Of a stretch of DNA of 64,000 bases, positions 26,822-36,364 are shown one piece after another. Source of the stretch: Robertmurraya_A mangrovi (GTDB lineage Bacteria; Bacillota; Bacilli; Bacillales; Cytobacillaceae); the NCBI RefSeq assembly GCF_034427655.1, contig NZ_JAXOFX010000012.1, forward strand, positions 1 to 64,000. Reading direction: 5' to 3'. Position numbers and translations under genes: made by a program. How positions within the stretch are numbered: the first letter of the stretch is position 1; each line of letters starts with the position of its first letter. Under the pieces are notes generated by a model, which had not been told where the DNA came from, searched no databases, and saw only the letters and a list, made by a program, of their open reading frames with translations.

Positions 26822-27712
26822 TTGACAAAAAAAAACCTGGATTTTTTTGGTGATGTGTTAAAGAACCGAGTTCGTTATGAAGCTATTGACGACTGTGAAA
26901 AATCATCAGAATTAGTAACACATCAATTACATATGTCTTATAAAAATGAAAAACGTCGCGTGCGCGTTTTATTGCCTAAAAATTATGATAAAGATGAGAC
27001 TGAAAACTATCCGGTTGTCTATATGCATGATGGACAAAATGTTTTCTACTGTAGTGAATCTTTTAGCGGGTATTCATGGAAAGTTATTCAGGCAATTAAA
27101 CTTAACCCAGATTTACCGAAGATGATTGTTGTTGGGATTGATAACGGTGAACATGATCGAATGAATGAATATACGCCTTGGAAAATTACTGAAAGCCCAC
27201 TTCCTGAAGATATTGAACTAGGCGGTAGAGGCGTGGAGTTTGCTGAGTTTGTCATGAATGTGGTGAAGCCCTTTATTGATAAGCATTACCGAACGAAATC
27301 GGATAAATATCATACAGCGATGATTGGTAGTTCACTTGGAGGAAATATTTCTGCCTTTATGGGTATTAGATATAATGATAAAATTGGTGGTTTAGGCATT
27401 TTTTCTTTAGCCAATTGGATAACAAGTAAAGCCTTCGATCGTTATATTGCTAGAGAAGAGTTGGATCCTGAGCAACGCGTGTACATTCAAGTTGGGACTC
27501 AGGAAGGCGATGATACCGATCGACAATTGATGAATGGGAATATGAAGCAGGCATATATTGATTGCTCGCTTAAGTATTATAAACAACTAATAAAAGGCTC
27601 TGTTCCAATAGATAACATTCATTTAAATATTTTTGCGGATGAAGAACATGATGAAAAAGCTTGGGCAAAACACTTGCCAGAATGTTTACGTTTCTTAAGT
27701 GAAAAATGGTAA
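26822..27712 (+). CDS. Esterase-D-like alpha/beta hydrolase
   Basis: A protein of 296 residues with a TTG start. A PF00756-type putative esterase: YPVVYMHDGQNVF, oxyanion and strand region MIVVGIDNG, nucleophile elbow GSSLGG (Ser near residue 170), acid region VQVGTQEGD-like (YIQVGTQEGDDTD), and the catalytic His probably in DEEHDEKAWAKHLP. Relatives cleave acyl or siderophore esters. It is the first of three plus-strand genes (esterase, ATP-grasp, esterase), but a terminator separates it from the next. Confidence 0.85.
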   Translation: MTKKNLDFFGDVLKNRVRYEAIDDCEKSSELVTHQLHMSYKNEKRRVRVLLPKNYDKDETENYPVVYMHDGQNVFYCSESFSGYSWKVIQAIKLNPDLPKMIVVGIDNGEHDRMNEYTPWKITESPLPEDIELGGRGVEFAEFVMNVVKPFIDKHYRTKSDKYHTAMIGSSLGGNISAFMGIRYNDKIGGLGIFSLANWITSKAFDRYIAREELDPEQRVYIQVGTQEGDDTDRQLMNGNMKQAYIDCSLKYYKQLIKGSVPIDNIHLNIFADEEHDEKAWAKHLPECLRFLSEKW

Positions 27713-27745
27713 TAAATAATTTGAATATTCATATTTGTATGATTT

Positions 27746-27775
27746 AAGTAATAGAGGAATCTATTACTTTTTTTT
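27746..27775 (+). terminator. Intrinsic terminator
   Basis: A 9-bp stem (27746-27754 with 27761-27769, arm AAGTAATAG) with a six-base loop runs into eight T's. It separates the first esterase from the ATP-grasp/esterase pair. Confidence 0.85.
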
Positions 27776-27856
27776 GAATATATTTTTGGAAGTTTAGTCT
27801 TATTTTAAATTGATATTTTTGTAACTTAGTTGTGGAAATAGGAAAGGAGCTTTTTT

Positions 27857-29044
27857 ATGAATTTTATTTTGATATCACCATATTATCCAAGTAATTTCCA
27901 GGCATTTGCTCATCGATTAAAAGATGCAGGTGTCAATGTTTTAGGTATTGGAGAAGAGCCATATGACCAATTAGGTCCCGACTTACAAAACTCTTTAACA
28001 GAATATTATCGTGTGAATAATTTAGAGGATTTAGATGAAGTGAAACGTGCTGTTGCCTTTTTATTTTATAAACATGGTCCAATTGACCGCATTGAATCCA
28101 ATAACGAACATTGGCTAGAACTTGATGCCGCGTTGCGTGAGCAATTTAACGTGTACGGCAATAAAACGAATGACTTGAAAAAAGTTAAGTATAAATCTGA
28201 AATGAAGAAGCTGTTTATAAAAGCAGATGTGCCTGTTGTAGAAGGAAGAATTGTTAAAACTAATATTGATTTATATAAAGCCATTGATGACTTAGGACTG
28301 CCTGTTATCGCTAAACCGGATAATGGAGTTGGATCAGCTGCAACCTATAAATTAAGTTCAGAAGAGGATGTACGTTTTTTTGAAGAAGAATGGAGAGAAG
28401 CACAAGTGTACTTCTTAGAACCATATGTCGAAGGAGGCGTACTTTGTACATTTGATGGTTTAATAGACCAGGAAGGGAACATTGTATTTCAAACAAGCTT
28501 TACATATAATAGGCCAACTTTGGAACTCGTTAAGGGTCAGTTGGATATGGCTTATGTGATTCAGAAGGAAATTGATCCAAAGCTCGAAGCTTATGGAAAG
28601 AGGATTGTGAAAGCTTTTGGCATGAAAGAACGCTTTTTCCATATTGAGTTTTTCAAATTAGAAAATGGGGATTATGTTGCAGTAGAATATAATAACCGCT
28701 TGGCTGGCGGCTACACGATTGATATGTACAATTTCGCGCACTCCATTGATTTATTTGCTCAGTATGCTTCTCTTGTCACAGGAGGGAAATTTAAGGAGTC
28801 AGATGCTGAAAACCAGTTTTGTGTCGGTATAACACAGCGTGATGTGTATGAGTATAAACATGATTCGAATAGCATTTATGAACGATTTGGCGACCGTGTG
28901 AAGTTTGAACAGCGCATGCCTGATGCGTTTGCGGAACTCCAAGGAAATCAATTTTATGCGATTAATGCAGATTCCCTTCAAGAAGTGGATGATATTATTC
29001 ATTTTGTACATGAGCGAAAAAAGGAGATTCTTTTATGCATATAG
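27857..29044 (+). CDS. ATP-grasp carboxylate-amine ligase
   Basis: A protein of 395 residues with AAAGGAG before the ATG. The pre-ATP-grasp N-domain (FILISPYYPSNFQAFAHRLK) is followed by an ATP-grasp core: LPVIAKPDNGVGSAATYKL (ATP lysine and glycine-rich loop), YFLEPYVEGGVLCTFDG, and the metal site HIEFFKLENGDYVAVEYNNRLAGG. It should join an amine to a carboxylate through an acylphosphate. The product is unknown. It overlaps the second esterase by 10 bp, so ligase and hydrolase are co-made. Confidence 0.88.
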   Translation: MNFILISPYYPSNFQAFAHRLKDAGVNVLGIGEEPYDQLGPDLQNSLTEYYRVNNLEDLDEVKRAVAFLFYKHGPIDRIESNNEHWLELDAALREQFNVYGNKTNDLKKVKYKSEMKKLFIKADVPVVEGRIVKTNIDLYKAIDDLGLPVIAKPDNGVGSAATYKLSSEEDVRFFEEEWREAQVYFLEPYVEGGVLCTFDGLIDQEGNIVFQTSFTYNRPTLELVKGQLDMAYVIQKEIDPKLEAYGKRIVKAFGMKERFFHIEFFKLENGDYVAVEYNNRLAGGYTIDMYNFAHSIDLFAQYASLVTGGKFKESDAENQFCVGITQRDVYEYKHDSNSIYERFGDRVKFEQRMPDAFAELQGNQFYAINADSLQEVDDIIHFVHERKKEILLCI

Positions 29045-29775
29045 AACAGTTAAGCCATTGGAGTGGGGAATTAGGACGTGAAATGCTATTGAACAGATAC
29101 GGGCACAGTGGCATGCCAATCGTAGTGTTTCCTTCATCTGGTGGGACGCATTCTGAATACCATGATTTTGGAATGATTGATGTGTGTCATGACTTTATCG
29201 AATCAGGAAAAGTTCAATTTTTTTCATTGACTAGTATAGATAGCGAAAGCTGGTTACACGACTCAAAATCGGCGCATGACCGGGCATTAGCTCATGAGGC
29301 ATATGATCGTTATGTGATTTCAGAAGCTATTCCATTTATTAAACATAAAACAGGTTGGTTCGATCCAATGATGACAACGGGGTGTAGTATGGGGGCATAC
29401 CATGCGTTAAACTTTTTGTTGAGACATCCTGATGTCTTCCAAACCACCGTTGCACTTAGCGGTGTATACGATGTCCGTTTCTTTTTTGGGGATTACGGAA
29501 ATGATCCGCTTGTGTATGAAAATTCACCGAGTGATTACATATGGAATCAAAATGACGGCTGGTTTATTGATCGATATCGATCAGCAGATATCATTATCTG
29601 TACCGGTCGGGGTGATTGGGAACAGGATGGGCTGCCTTCCTACCTTTCATTAAAAGAAGCCTTTGAAGAAAAACAAATTCCAGCCTGGTTTGATGAATGG
29701 GGCGAAGATGTTTCGCATGATTGGGTTTGGTGGCGACGCCAAATACCGTATTATTTAGGAAAGTTATTTTCATAA
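29035..29775 (+). CDS. Esterase-family alpha/beta hydrolase
   Basis: A protein of 246 residues. It has a PF00756-like fold with strand PIVVFPSSGGTHSEYHDF, nucleophile elbow GCSMGAYHAL (Ser about 119), a DIIICTGRGDWEQD acid region, and His in DVSHDWVWWRRQIP. The length and motifs differ from the first esterase, so it is not a recent duplicate. It is translationally coupled to the ATP-grasp gene; the pair may make and release or edit a small conjugate. Confidence 0.85.
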   Translation: MHIEQLSHWSGELGREMLLNRYGHSGMPIVVFPSSGGTHSEYHDFGMIDVCHDFIESGKVQFFSLTSIDSESWLHDSKSAHDRALAHEAYDRYVISEAIPFIKHKTGWFDPMMTTGCSMGAYHALNFLLRHPDVFQTTVALSGVYDVRFFFGDYGNDPLVYENSPSDYIWNQNDGWFIDRYRSADIIICTGRGDWEQDGLPSYLSLKEAFEEKQIPAWFDEWGEDVSHDWVWWRRQIPYYLGKLFS

Positions 29776-29785
29776 AAAGAACCAT

Positions 29786-29839
29786 GGGGACAGGTCCACT
29801 GACCCACTTTTCTCTAGTGAGTCATGGTGCCTCGTCCCC
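29786..29839. repeat. Dispersed GGGGACAGGT palindrome
   Basis: The element runs GGGGACAGGTCCACTGACCCA to a closing TGCCTCGTCCCC, with inner CACTGA/TGAGTC-type partial symmetry, just after the esterase stop. It may also serve as a terminator for both flanking genes. Confidence 0.55.
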
Positions 29840-29916
29840 TTTACCATTCATTAAAATATTGTAAATTAAGTAGAAAGGAAATCTATTAATCCCACTTAGA
29901 AAATTTCAGGGATTAG

Positions 29917-30720
29917 TTAATTTTTATAAAGATAGACTCTTTCATCTTTCACCGAACGATCTCTAGCACTATTTTTATATAAAAGTATTAATGAGTATAT
30001 CATTAAACCGAAGCTCATGATGGCAATAGGTATCAGCAAGGACGTAGAAAAAGGCTCTGCGTGTACCCCGTAATTTCCTGTTGAAAAATACTCTACAAAG
30101 TCTAAGATAAAATGAAAGACGATGAGTGGATATAAGCTATTGGTTACAATTCGAAACGCTGTTAACATGATGGCACCAGCAAACGTCCATAAGGTTTGAT
30201 AAAGGGCATAAGTCGTATCTCCACCCACGAACGTGTTTGTCGAGTGAGCTAAAGCAAAGATGATGCTAGGAACTAAAACCGTTACCCACTTCCCCCATTT
30301 CATAAAGCCGCGAATTAATACTCCTCTAAATAAAACCTCTTCATTTACAGCCACACCAATCGCCGCAATCAAAAGAACAAGGTTCTGTGCAATTCCCCAA
30401 GAGGAAATACCGTTTTGGCTCAAAATAAATAGTGGGATAATTAGTACGGGTAGAAAAAGTAACCACTCTTTATAAGATTTAGGCATCCTCAACCCTATTT
30501 CTTTCGCTGTATCTGTCCAATATACTAAGCTTACAACTGTACATGCGTAAACCGTCATCAGTAGCCAACCTAAATGATCTTGAACGGTTAAATCTGGTCT
30601 TATTGCTTGAATGATTTGAATGGTAACCATACCGGCAATACGACTTACTACTAGAACAAAAAAAGCGAATATAAATGGATGATTCTTAAAAAAACTTTGC
30701 ACCTGTTTTATTTTTTTCAT
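29917..30720 (-). CDS. CPBP/CAAX-type intramembrane metalloprotease
   Basis: A protein of 267 residues with about seven hydrophobic segments. The CPBP motifs are present: motif 1 NEEVLFRGVLIRGF (EExxxR), motif 2 IIFALAHSTN (FxxxH), and motif 3 VFHFILDFVEY (HxxxD-like). The family includes bacteriocin-immunity proteins and type II CAAX endopeptidases. AAGGAG lies 9 nt before the ATG. It is divergent from the two-component system, across a symmetric operator, so it is a candidate target of that system. Confidence 0.9.
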   Translation of the reverse strand: MKKIKQVQSFFKNHPFIFAFFVLVVSRIAGMVTIQIIQAIRPDLTVQDHLGWLLMTVYACTVVSLVYWTDTAKEIGLRMPKSYKEWLLFLPVLIIPLFILSQNGISSWGIAQNLVLLIAAIGVAVNEEVLFRGVLIRGFMKWGKWVTVLVPSIIFALAHSTNTFVGGDTTYALYQTLWTFAGAIMLTAFRIVTNSLYPLIVFHFILDFVEYFSTGNYGVHAEPFSTSLLIPIAIMSFGLMIYSLILLYKNSARDRSVKDERVYLYKN

Positions 30721-30802
30721 TATGTCAATCTCCTTTTAAATTCAAAGTTTGTTTTTGATACCCTTATTATGCAAATTAAGGAGAATCCTTCCTAGTGTTC
30801 AC

Positions 30803-30856
30803 AGTCATGTTTTTGCTCCATTAGTCATGCATGACTACACCGTGACGACCATGACT
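30803..30856. promoter_or_regulatory. Symmetric four-half-site operator
   Basis: AGTCATG occurs at 30803-30809 and 30823-30829; its complement CATGACT occurs at 30830-30836 and 30850-30856. The inner pair forms a 14-bp perfect palindrome and the outer pair sits exactly 20 bp out on each side, so the whole 54-bp array is a perfect dyad. The two-turn spacing suits two response-regulator dimers on one face. It lies in the 205-bp gap between the CPBP protease and the two-component genes. Confidence 0.75.
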
Positions 30857-30873
30857 TACACTTTCATTTTCTC

Positions 30874-30902
30874 TTTCCGTTATTCTCTCAATCTAGTATG
30901 AT
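30874..30902 (+). promoter_or_regulatory. Probable promoter of the two-component genes
   Basis: TATGAT at 30897-30902 is a good -10; the matching -35 position 17 bp upstream reads TTTCCG, which is weak. The nearest operator half-site ends 17 bp before it, as expected for an activator-dependent promoter. Confidence 0.45.
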
Positions 30903-30925
30903 AATCGTATCGAGCAGAGGAAAAG

Positions 30926-32107
30926 GTGGTTAACTTGCAGACGATTAGAAACAAGCATTGGGCATATTTAACTCTATTCTACATACGAGTCATTTGGATT
31001 TTGCTTCATTTAGGCCTTCTATCATATGAATATAAAGGAAATACCGAGAATCTATTTCTTATTCTCTTTACTTGTCTCATTGCTGGTGTGCTCCCCCAAT
31101 TCGTCTGGTTTTACTACGAAGATAGGAAGCCTTGGCTATACCCGGTAGTAGAACTAGTTATAAGCGGATTATTCTTTATTTACAGCTCATATGTCATGGA
31201 CTTATATTTTTCCTATCTGGCCATTCCCGCTATGTGCGCGGCAGCTACCATACATACGCAACGTCTAAGAATCCCCTTATGGATTTGGTTCTCTGTCTTA
31301 CCTGCCATTGCCATGACGATTGTGCTTCCGGTAAGTTCCTATAACATATCAATTATTGAAGGATTCCTCTTCTTTGGTCTAGGGACAATCATTTGGAAGG
31401 TAATAGATACTCAAAGAAAAATGCAAGAGCTTCTAGAAGAAAATGACAAGCAACGTCAGGTGTTGGAGCAATACGCCAAACAAGTTGAAAAAATCACTTT
31501 ATTAGAAGAACGAAACCGACTTTCTCGGGAGCTTCATGATACGGTTGGGCATACCCTTACATCCGTTATCATGGGCCTTGATGCTATGTCCTTTCTCATT
31601 CGCGAGGAACCAGAAGAAGCCTTGCAAAATGTGAAGCAGCTTAGCCGTATCAGTCGAGAAGGTCTTGAAGAAGTTAGAAGGCAAATCCATCATATCTCCC
31701 CTTTGAAAGAAGATGAATCCATCTCTACTCAACTGAAGAGAATTGCAGATGAATTTTCCTTGTCGACAGGAACAAAAATTAAATTAGATGTAAATGGAAC
31801 TAATCTTACCGTTCATCCACAGATTTCACTCATATTAGTACGATGTTTACAGGAATCATTAACCAATGCAAAAAGACACGGAAAAGCAGACCATATTGAT
31901 ATATTGTTTGACAGTAACCCGAATCAACTATCTCTTACCATTCGAGACAATGGGTGCGGTATGGATGATGTTGTCTTTGGTTTTGGATTATCTTCCATGA
32001 GAGAACGGATTGAAACCTATCAAGGAACATTGGAGATAGACTCAATAGCAGGAAAAGGGACAACAGTTGTTTGTCAGTTGCCTTATAAAATAGGAAAGGC
32101 TGGATGA
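30926..32107 (+). CDS. DesK/NarX-type sensor histidine kinase
   Basis: A protein of 393 residues. Five or six N-terminal membrane segments (about 15-160) form the sensor with no separate extracellular domain. A coiled-coil linker (about 165-195) leads to HisKA_3 with the phosphorylated His in ERNRLSRELHDTVGHTLT, then HATPase_c with the N-box LTNAKRHG and the G-boxes DNGCGMD and GFGLSSMRERI. The start is GTG or a TTG three codons on (after AAGGTGG). It is co-transcribed with the regulator (1-bp gap). The signal is unknown; a membrane-embedded sensor next to a CPBP protease suggests membrane or peptide stress. Confidence 0.92.
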   Translation: MVNLQTIRNKHWAYLTLFYIRVIWILLHLGLLSYEYKGNTENLFLILFTCLIAGVLPQFVWFYYEDRKPWLYPVVELVISGLFFIYSSYVMDLYFSYLAIPAMCAAATIHTQRLRIPLWIWFSVLPAIAMTIVLPVSSYNISIIEGFLFFGLGTIIWKVIDTQRKMQELLEENDKQRQVLEQYAKQVEKITLLEERNRLSRELHDTVGHTLTSVIMGLDAMSFLIREEPEEALQNVKQLSRISREGLEEVRRQIHHISPLKEDESISTQLKRIADEFSLSTGTKIKLDVNGTNLTVHPQISLILVRCLQESLTNAKRHGKADHIDILFDSNPNQLSLTIRDNGCGMDDVVFGFGLSSMRERIETYQGTLEIDSIAGKGTTVVCQLPYKIGKAG

Positions 32108-32108
32108 A

Positions 32109-32771
32109 ATGATAAAGGTAGTCATTGCAGACGATCAGGATTTAATTCGAGGGAGTTTACGAATTGTTCTACGTCAAGAATCCGATATAGAAGTGATTGG
32201 ACTTGCCGGAAATGGCAAAGAAGTCATTGATTTATGCCAAAAGGAGCCACCACACATCATCCTGATGGATATTAATATGCCAGAAATGGATGGGATAGAG
32301 GCAACCAGATATATAAAGGAACATTTCCCTGACATTCATGTCATCATGCTTACCACTTTTCATGATATGGAATATGTGAAAGAAGCGATGAAAGCAGGAG
32401 CAGTAGGATATCTTCTTAAAGCGATGCAACCAGAGGATCTTGCTTCAAGCATACGATTGGTCCATAGAGGAGAAACGTTAATCCCACAAGATATAGCAAA
32501 AAGAATGATATTTGAATGGACAGGTGGTACAGAGACCACTTCAACTAAATCGAGTTCTTCGGAAAAAAAGCCTTCGTACGGGCTAACCGAAAGAGAATTA
32601 GATGTATTACGTCTGATGGTGACAGGAAAAGACAACCGTCAAATTGCAAATATTCTCTATTTAGCAGAGGGAACCGTAAAAAATCATATTTCGAGAATAT
32701 ACTCAAAACTACAAGTAACCGATCGTGTAGAGCTTATTTTACGAGTTCGGGAAGAGCAAGTACTAGATTAG
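32109..32771 (+). CDS. NarL/LuxR-type response regulator
   Basis: A protein of 220 residues. The receiver domain has VIADDQDLIRGSL, phospho-acceptor Asp in IILMDINMPEMDG (about residue 54), the Thr in IMLTTF, and Lys in GYLLKAM. The C-terminal LuxR HTH (LTERELDVLRLMVTGKDNRQ, AEGTVKNHISRIYSKL) binds DNA as a dimer. It is the partner of the kinase directly upstream; the symmetric AGTCATG array at 30803 is its likely operator. Confidence 0.95.
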   Translation: MIKVVIADDQDLIRGSLRIVLRQESDIEVIGLAGNGKEVIDLCQKEPPHIILMDINMPEMDGIEATRYIKEHFPDIHVIMLTTFHDMEYVKEAMKAGAVGYLLKAMQPEDLASSIRLVHRGETLIPQDIAKRMIFEWTGGTETTSTKSSSSEKKPSYGLTERELDVLRLMVTGKDNRQIANILYLAEGTVKNHISRIYSKLQVTDRVELILRVREEQVLD

Positions 32772-32846
32772 AATAAAAAAGCAAAAGCTTCAATTCTTTT
32801 CTTTTATCGCTGATATTAGTCCAAAATCTGGTAAATCAAGAGTTTG

Positions 32847-32880
32847 CAGAGACGAAATCTACTGTTCGTCTCTGTTTTCC
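32847..32880 (+). terminator. Terminator of the two-component operon
   Basis: A perfect 10-bp stem (32847-32856 with 32865-32874, arm CAGAGACGAA) is followed by TTTTCC. Confidence 0.8.
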
Positions 32881-32967
32881 TCTATCCTCATATTTGTACA
32901 TATATGAGATTGAGATTAACTAGTGTGGCACGATTATCTACATTGTTTTTGCAACTAAGACAACCTT

Positions 32968-34776
32968 TTAAAATAAACCATTAGAACCGCCCCCTTGGAG
33001 CAGACAAAACATTTCTCTTTTATGTGTATCTGAAATCGCCTGATTCCATACACCACCATTTATGTGCATCATTTCTCTCATGATTTTTAATTTAAGACTT
33101 TGCTTAATAATATTAGGATATGAGGTTACTTTTCCGTTAGGTGGAAGGTTAGAAAATTTGGAATTTCCCGAAATCGTTATCAACGCTAAATTTCCAAAAC
33201 CATTCAAGTCTTCCAAATTCCATCTCGTAGACGGATCTACATCTATTGGATTCTGTGGGTAAAAATGCTCGATTGAATTTCTAAAATGAAACTGCCAATC
33301 ATCTTTTAAAGGAAAGATGATTTGTTTCCCTTCATATGAATAACCATCTCTATATATTAGATAGTCTAGATAAGTAAAGACAATACGCTCGAAATGAAAG
33401 CCACTGGCATTTTCGTATTTAGATTCTCTTACCTTGTGGTTACAATACTTTTCTAAAATCTCTAAAATGTTACCATTCTCATCATTCATCAAACTTGTTA
33501 ATACTAGTGAAATCCAATGCATGGTCTTAGGTGATGTATAAGTAATACGCAAGCAGGATTGAAGTAACCTCAGTTGCTTATTTTTAGTATCATCTTCACC
33601 GCCAAAAGTACCTACATATTTTGGCTTCAAATAACCTCTATCTTTGTAAGATTCTAAACGCTGCAATGACCATTTCCCAGTTTCTTTGTAATCCCCTACA
33701 AACTCTCTTTTCAAAATGTATTTATCAAATAATACCCTACATTTTAATAGATTGTATAAAAATGCTTTGGATTTTTCTTCATTCTCCCAATTTAGCTCTA
33801 AACTCTTCAAGAAATTTTTATCATCAAGCATTGACTCGTTTTCTTCAGCCTTCGATATCGCTTTATTCACTTGGAGAATGAAATGAGGAAAAGAAATGAT
33901 TGATTCGAATCTTTCATTCTCTTCCATATGACTTCCCCTACCTTTGTTGGTAGGCTGTTTGTCTGTTAAAATTTCAAGCAGCGTTTTGGTACCAGTAGTT
34001 ACATGATCACCGTTGCCAATGATTCCTCTAACTTTATCAAAATCATACACTTCTGAATGTATTCCAGACCAATCATCAGAAAAAAGGTTGCGTCTCGTGT
34101 TTAAATCAAAATTCATTTGTACATATGAATCCATGTTTGAACAAGCATCCCAAAGAATAGAACCAGCCTTTTTATCCTCATTTGTTGAAAGTTGACTTAA
34201 CAGCTTTGCTTTTACGATTTCGTGGAATTCTAATTGTTCGCCACGTGTATTCATAATCTCAAAATAGTGGTTTAAATCTATGTTTTTCGGCACTTGAATG
34301 CGGATTAATTGCACATGATTCAATTTTTCTCTGAAACTCACGGGATCAATTTTTTCACTTAGAAAGTACCCTTCAATGATTTTATAACCACGGATCAATT
34401 CTTCTGACTGTAGTTCCTCTAAAACATCATTTATTTCTTCTGTACCTATAATTGAAAGAGTGCGATTTGATTTTTCTCTTGCCTCAAAATATAATGAGCC
34501 TTTCAAAATATCTATCTTTAAATATTTTTCTAGTAAATACAAAGTAGTAAGACGTTGTTGTCCATCAATTACTTCATACACGTCTGCTTCTTTTTGATTA
34601 ACAATTAACGTTCCTAAAAAATACGTGCCCTTTGAAGAGTGAATATCTTCAATTAATTGTTCAATTTGCTTTTCTTCCCAAGCATAATTTCTTTGATAGA
34701 TGGGGATTTCATACTTTACATTGGTAAATAAACTTGACACTTGTAATGTTTTTGGTTTCTTATCCACTTTTACCAC
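32968..34776 (-). CDS. DUF262-DUF1524 protein (GmrSD-like), second gene of pair
   Basis: A protein of 602 residues with a GTG start 7 nt after GGAGG. The N-terminal DUF262 domain has YEIPIYQRNYAW (22-33) and the nucleotide-handling motif DGQQRLTT (71-78), then MNTRGEQL. The C-terminal DUF1524 region begins near residue 501 (SIEHFYPQ, then LNGFGNLALITISGNSKFSN), which is the HNH-like nuclease signature. GmrSD, BrxU and SspE share this layout and cut modified or invading DNA using NTP. The start overlaps the first gene by 7 bp, so the two are coupled. Confidence 0.88.
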   Translation of the reverse strand: MVKVDKKPKTLQVSSLFTNVKYEIPIYQRNYAWEEKQIEQLIEDIHSSKGTYFLGTLIVNQKEADVYEVIDGQQRLTTLYLLEKYLKIDILKGSLYFEAREKSNRTLSIIGTEEINDVLEELQSEELIRGYKIIEGYFLSEKIDPVSFREKLNHVQLIRIQVPKNIDLNHYFEIMNTRGEQLEFHEIVKAKLLSQLSTNEDKKAGSILWDACSNMDSYVQMNFDLNTRRNLFSDDWSGIHSEVYDFDKVRGIIGNGDHVTTGTKTLLEILTDKQPTNKGRGSHMEENERFESIISFPHFILQVNKAISKAEENESMLDDKNFLKSLELNWENEEKSKAFLYNLLKCRVLFDKYILKREFVGDYKETGKWSLQRLESYKDRGYLKPKYVGTFGGEDDTKNKQLRLLQSCLRITYTSPKTMHWISLVLTSLMNDENGNILEILEKYCNHKVRESKYENASGFHFERIVFTYLDYLIYRDGYSYEGKQIIFPLKDDWQFHFRNSIEHFYPQNPIDVDPSTRWNLEDLNGFGNLALITISGNSKFSNLPPNGKVTSYPNIIKQSLKLKIMREMMHINGGVWNQAISDTHKREMFCLLQGGGSNGLF

Positions 34777-36074
34777 CTATTTGCCTCCTGTAAAGATTTC
34801 CACACTTTTGGGTATTTACTAATATTGTTACTTGCCTTTGTATCATCCATTTTCTCAAAAATAATAAGATTTAATTCTTCAGGATCGTGCATCTCACTAA
34901 GCCTTGCAAAAAGGTCTAGCCCTTCATTAATTCTCTCATGTTTTCCACTAGCATATTTATTAACTGTCTCTTGATAGACCAATGTCATTGTCATTCTAAG
35001 AGAATAACTCCAAGTATATAATTGTTTCATCACTGAATTATTAATTGAATCCATACCAAATCGATCTGCAAAAAACAACAAGATACTTTCATAGAGTTGC
35101 TTTATATAGTAATCTCCCGGACCCCTACGAGGAATTTCATCATCATGATGATAGTCATTTATTTTCTTTTGAACTTTCTCTAGTAAATCAGCATAATGAA
35201 GGGTATATGTAAAAAACCTTTTTCCAGCAATTAATGGCTGAGTTAATTGAAATTGATTCAACGTTTTAGTAGCTAATATTTCCACACTGCCATTATTATT
35301 CATTTGTTCTACAAAAAGATTGGAAGCCTTTTGATAAACGGCATAATTGTAAACGTTATTTATTTTTATCCCTTTAAACGTTGAAATCTTTTCACTGGAG
35401 TATCCCAAACCATTTTTCCTTTTGTACCATTGAGTTAATGGAAATAGGTAATTCTTGAATAACTCTTCTAGCTTCCGCTGATTTTTATTTTCCCAGCTGT
35501 TAATGATCTTCGTTTTTACATTTTCTTCTTCATTATTCATCTCTCTTAAGTGATAAGACTTTAACAAATCATGAGGGTCCAATTCCTTACCACGTGAATT
35601 TTGCGAGTCAAAAAATTGGAATGCTTCTTGTTCTTCATCCGTTACAATTTTTACGATCGTACAACTTTCTTTTAAATAAGACTTATATCTTATACGTTCT
35701 GTCTCTTGGAGTTCAGCTACTCTCTTTGTTAATACTTCAAAGTTACTCATGATCGCATGTGCCGATAGAGAACTATACTGTTCATTTAGCAAACCTTTCT
35801 CTTCATCTCCAAGAACATAAAGTAAAATGGATAATGTAGTGATTCGTTGTTGTCCATCAACAATATAATAATTATTATCTTTCTTATGTAGAATAACTGA
35901 GCCAAGCCTATATTCACTAATCCTTTGTTGGTATGCACCATAAGTATCCATAAACAAAGTATTTGTGGAGGCAATATTCCAACTATACGGCCTTTGATAT
36001 TCTGGAATGGCTAAGCTTAACTCAAATAGATCTTTAACTGTAACAATTGACAATTCATTTTCAATTAGTCCCAT
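34770..36074 (-). CDS. DUF262 protein, first gene of the pair
   Basis: A protein of 434 residues with AAAGGAAAA before the ATG. DUF262 is intact: LAIPEYQRPYSW (21-32), DGQQRITT (73-80) and FDSQNSRGKELDPHDLLK. The C-terminal half is helical and no HNH signature is visible, so this subunit may give nucleotide sensing while its partner gives the nuclease. A tandem of two different DUF262 proteins is a pattern of predicted defence operons. Confidence 0.85.
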   Translation of the reverse strand: MGLIENELSIVTVKDLFELSLAIPEYQRPYSWNIASTNTLFMDTYGAYQQRISEYRLGSVILHKKDNNYYIVDGQQRITTLSILLYVLGDEEKGLLNEQYSSLSAHAIMSNFEVLTKRVAELQETERIRYKSYLKESCTIVKIVTDEEQEAFQFFDSQNSRGKELDPHDLLKSYHLREMNNEEENVKTKIINSWENKNQRKLEELFKNYLFPLTQWYKRKNGLGYSSEKISTFKGIKINNVYNYAVYQKASNLFVEQMNNNGSVEILATKTLNQFQLTQPLIAGKRFFTYTLHYADLLEKVQKKINDYHHDDEIPRRGPGDYYIKQLYESILLFFADRFGMDSINNSVMKQLYTWSYSLRMTMTLVYQETVNKYASGKHERINEGLDLFARLSEMHDPEELNLIIFEKMDDTKASNNISKYPKVWKSLQEANRW

Positions 36075-36364
36075 TTTATTTTCCTTTCATTAAATGCTTT
36101 GTTACGAGAATGCAACCTCATACCTAAAAAGCATTCCCTATATAATTTATCCTTTTCACTTTTGGCGAAAGAATGATTCATTTCTACTTCTTTGTTCTTA
36201 TGTTTCTATTATATTACAACACCTTTGATCACAAGGACTGTTCTAATTATTTCTGTTGAATATATTCATAGACATAGAACCTTTATCTCATGTAACAACA
36301 ATATAATACCACCTATGTTATTATTAGGAAAAAAACTCTTTTAGGCCAGTTGGAGGGATTATTT

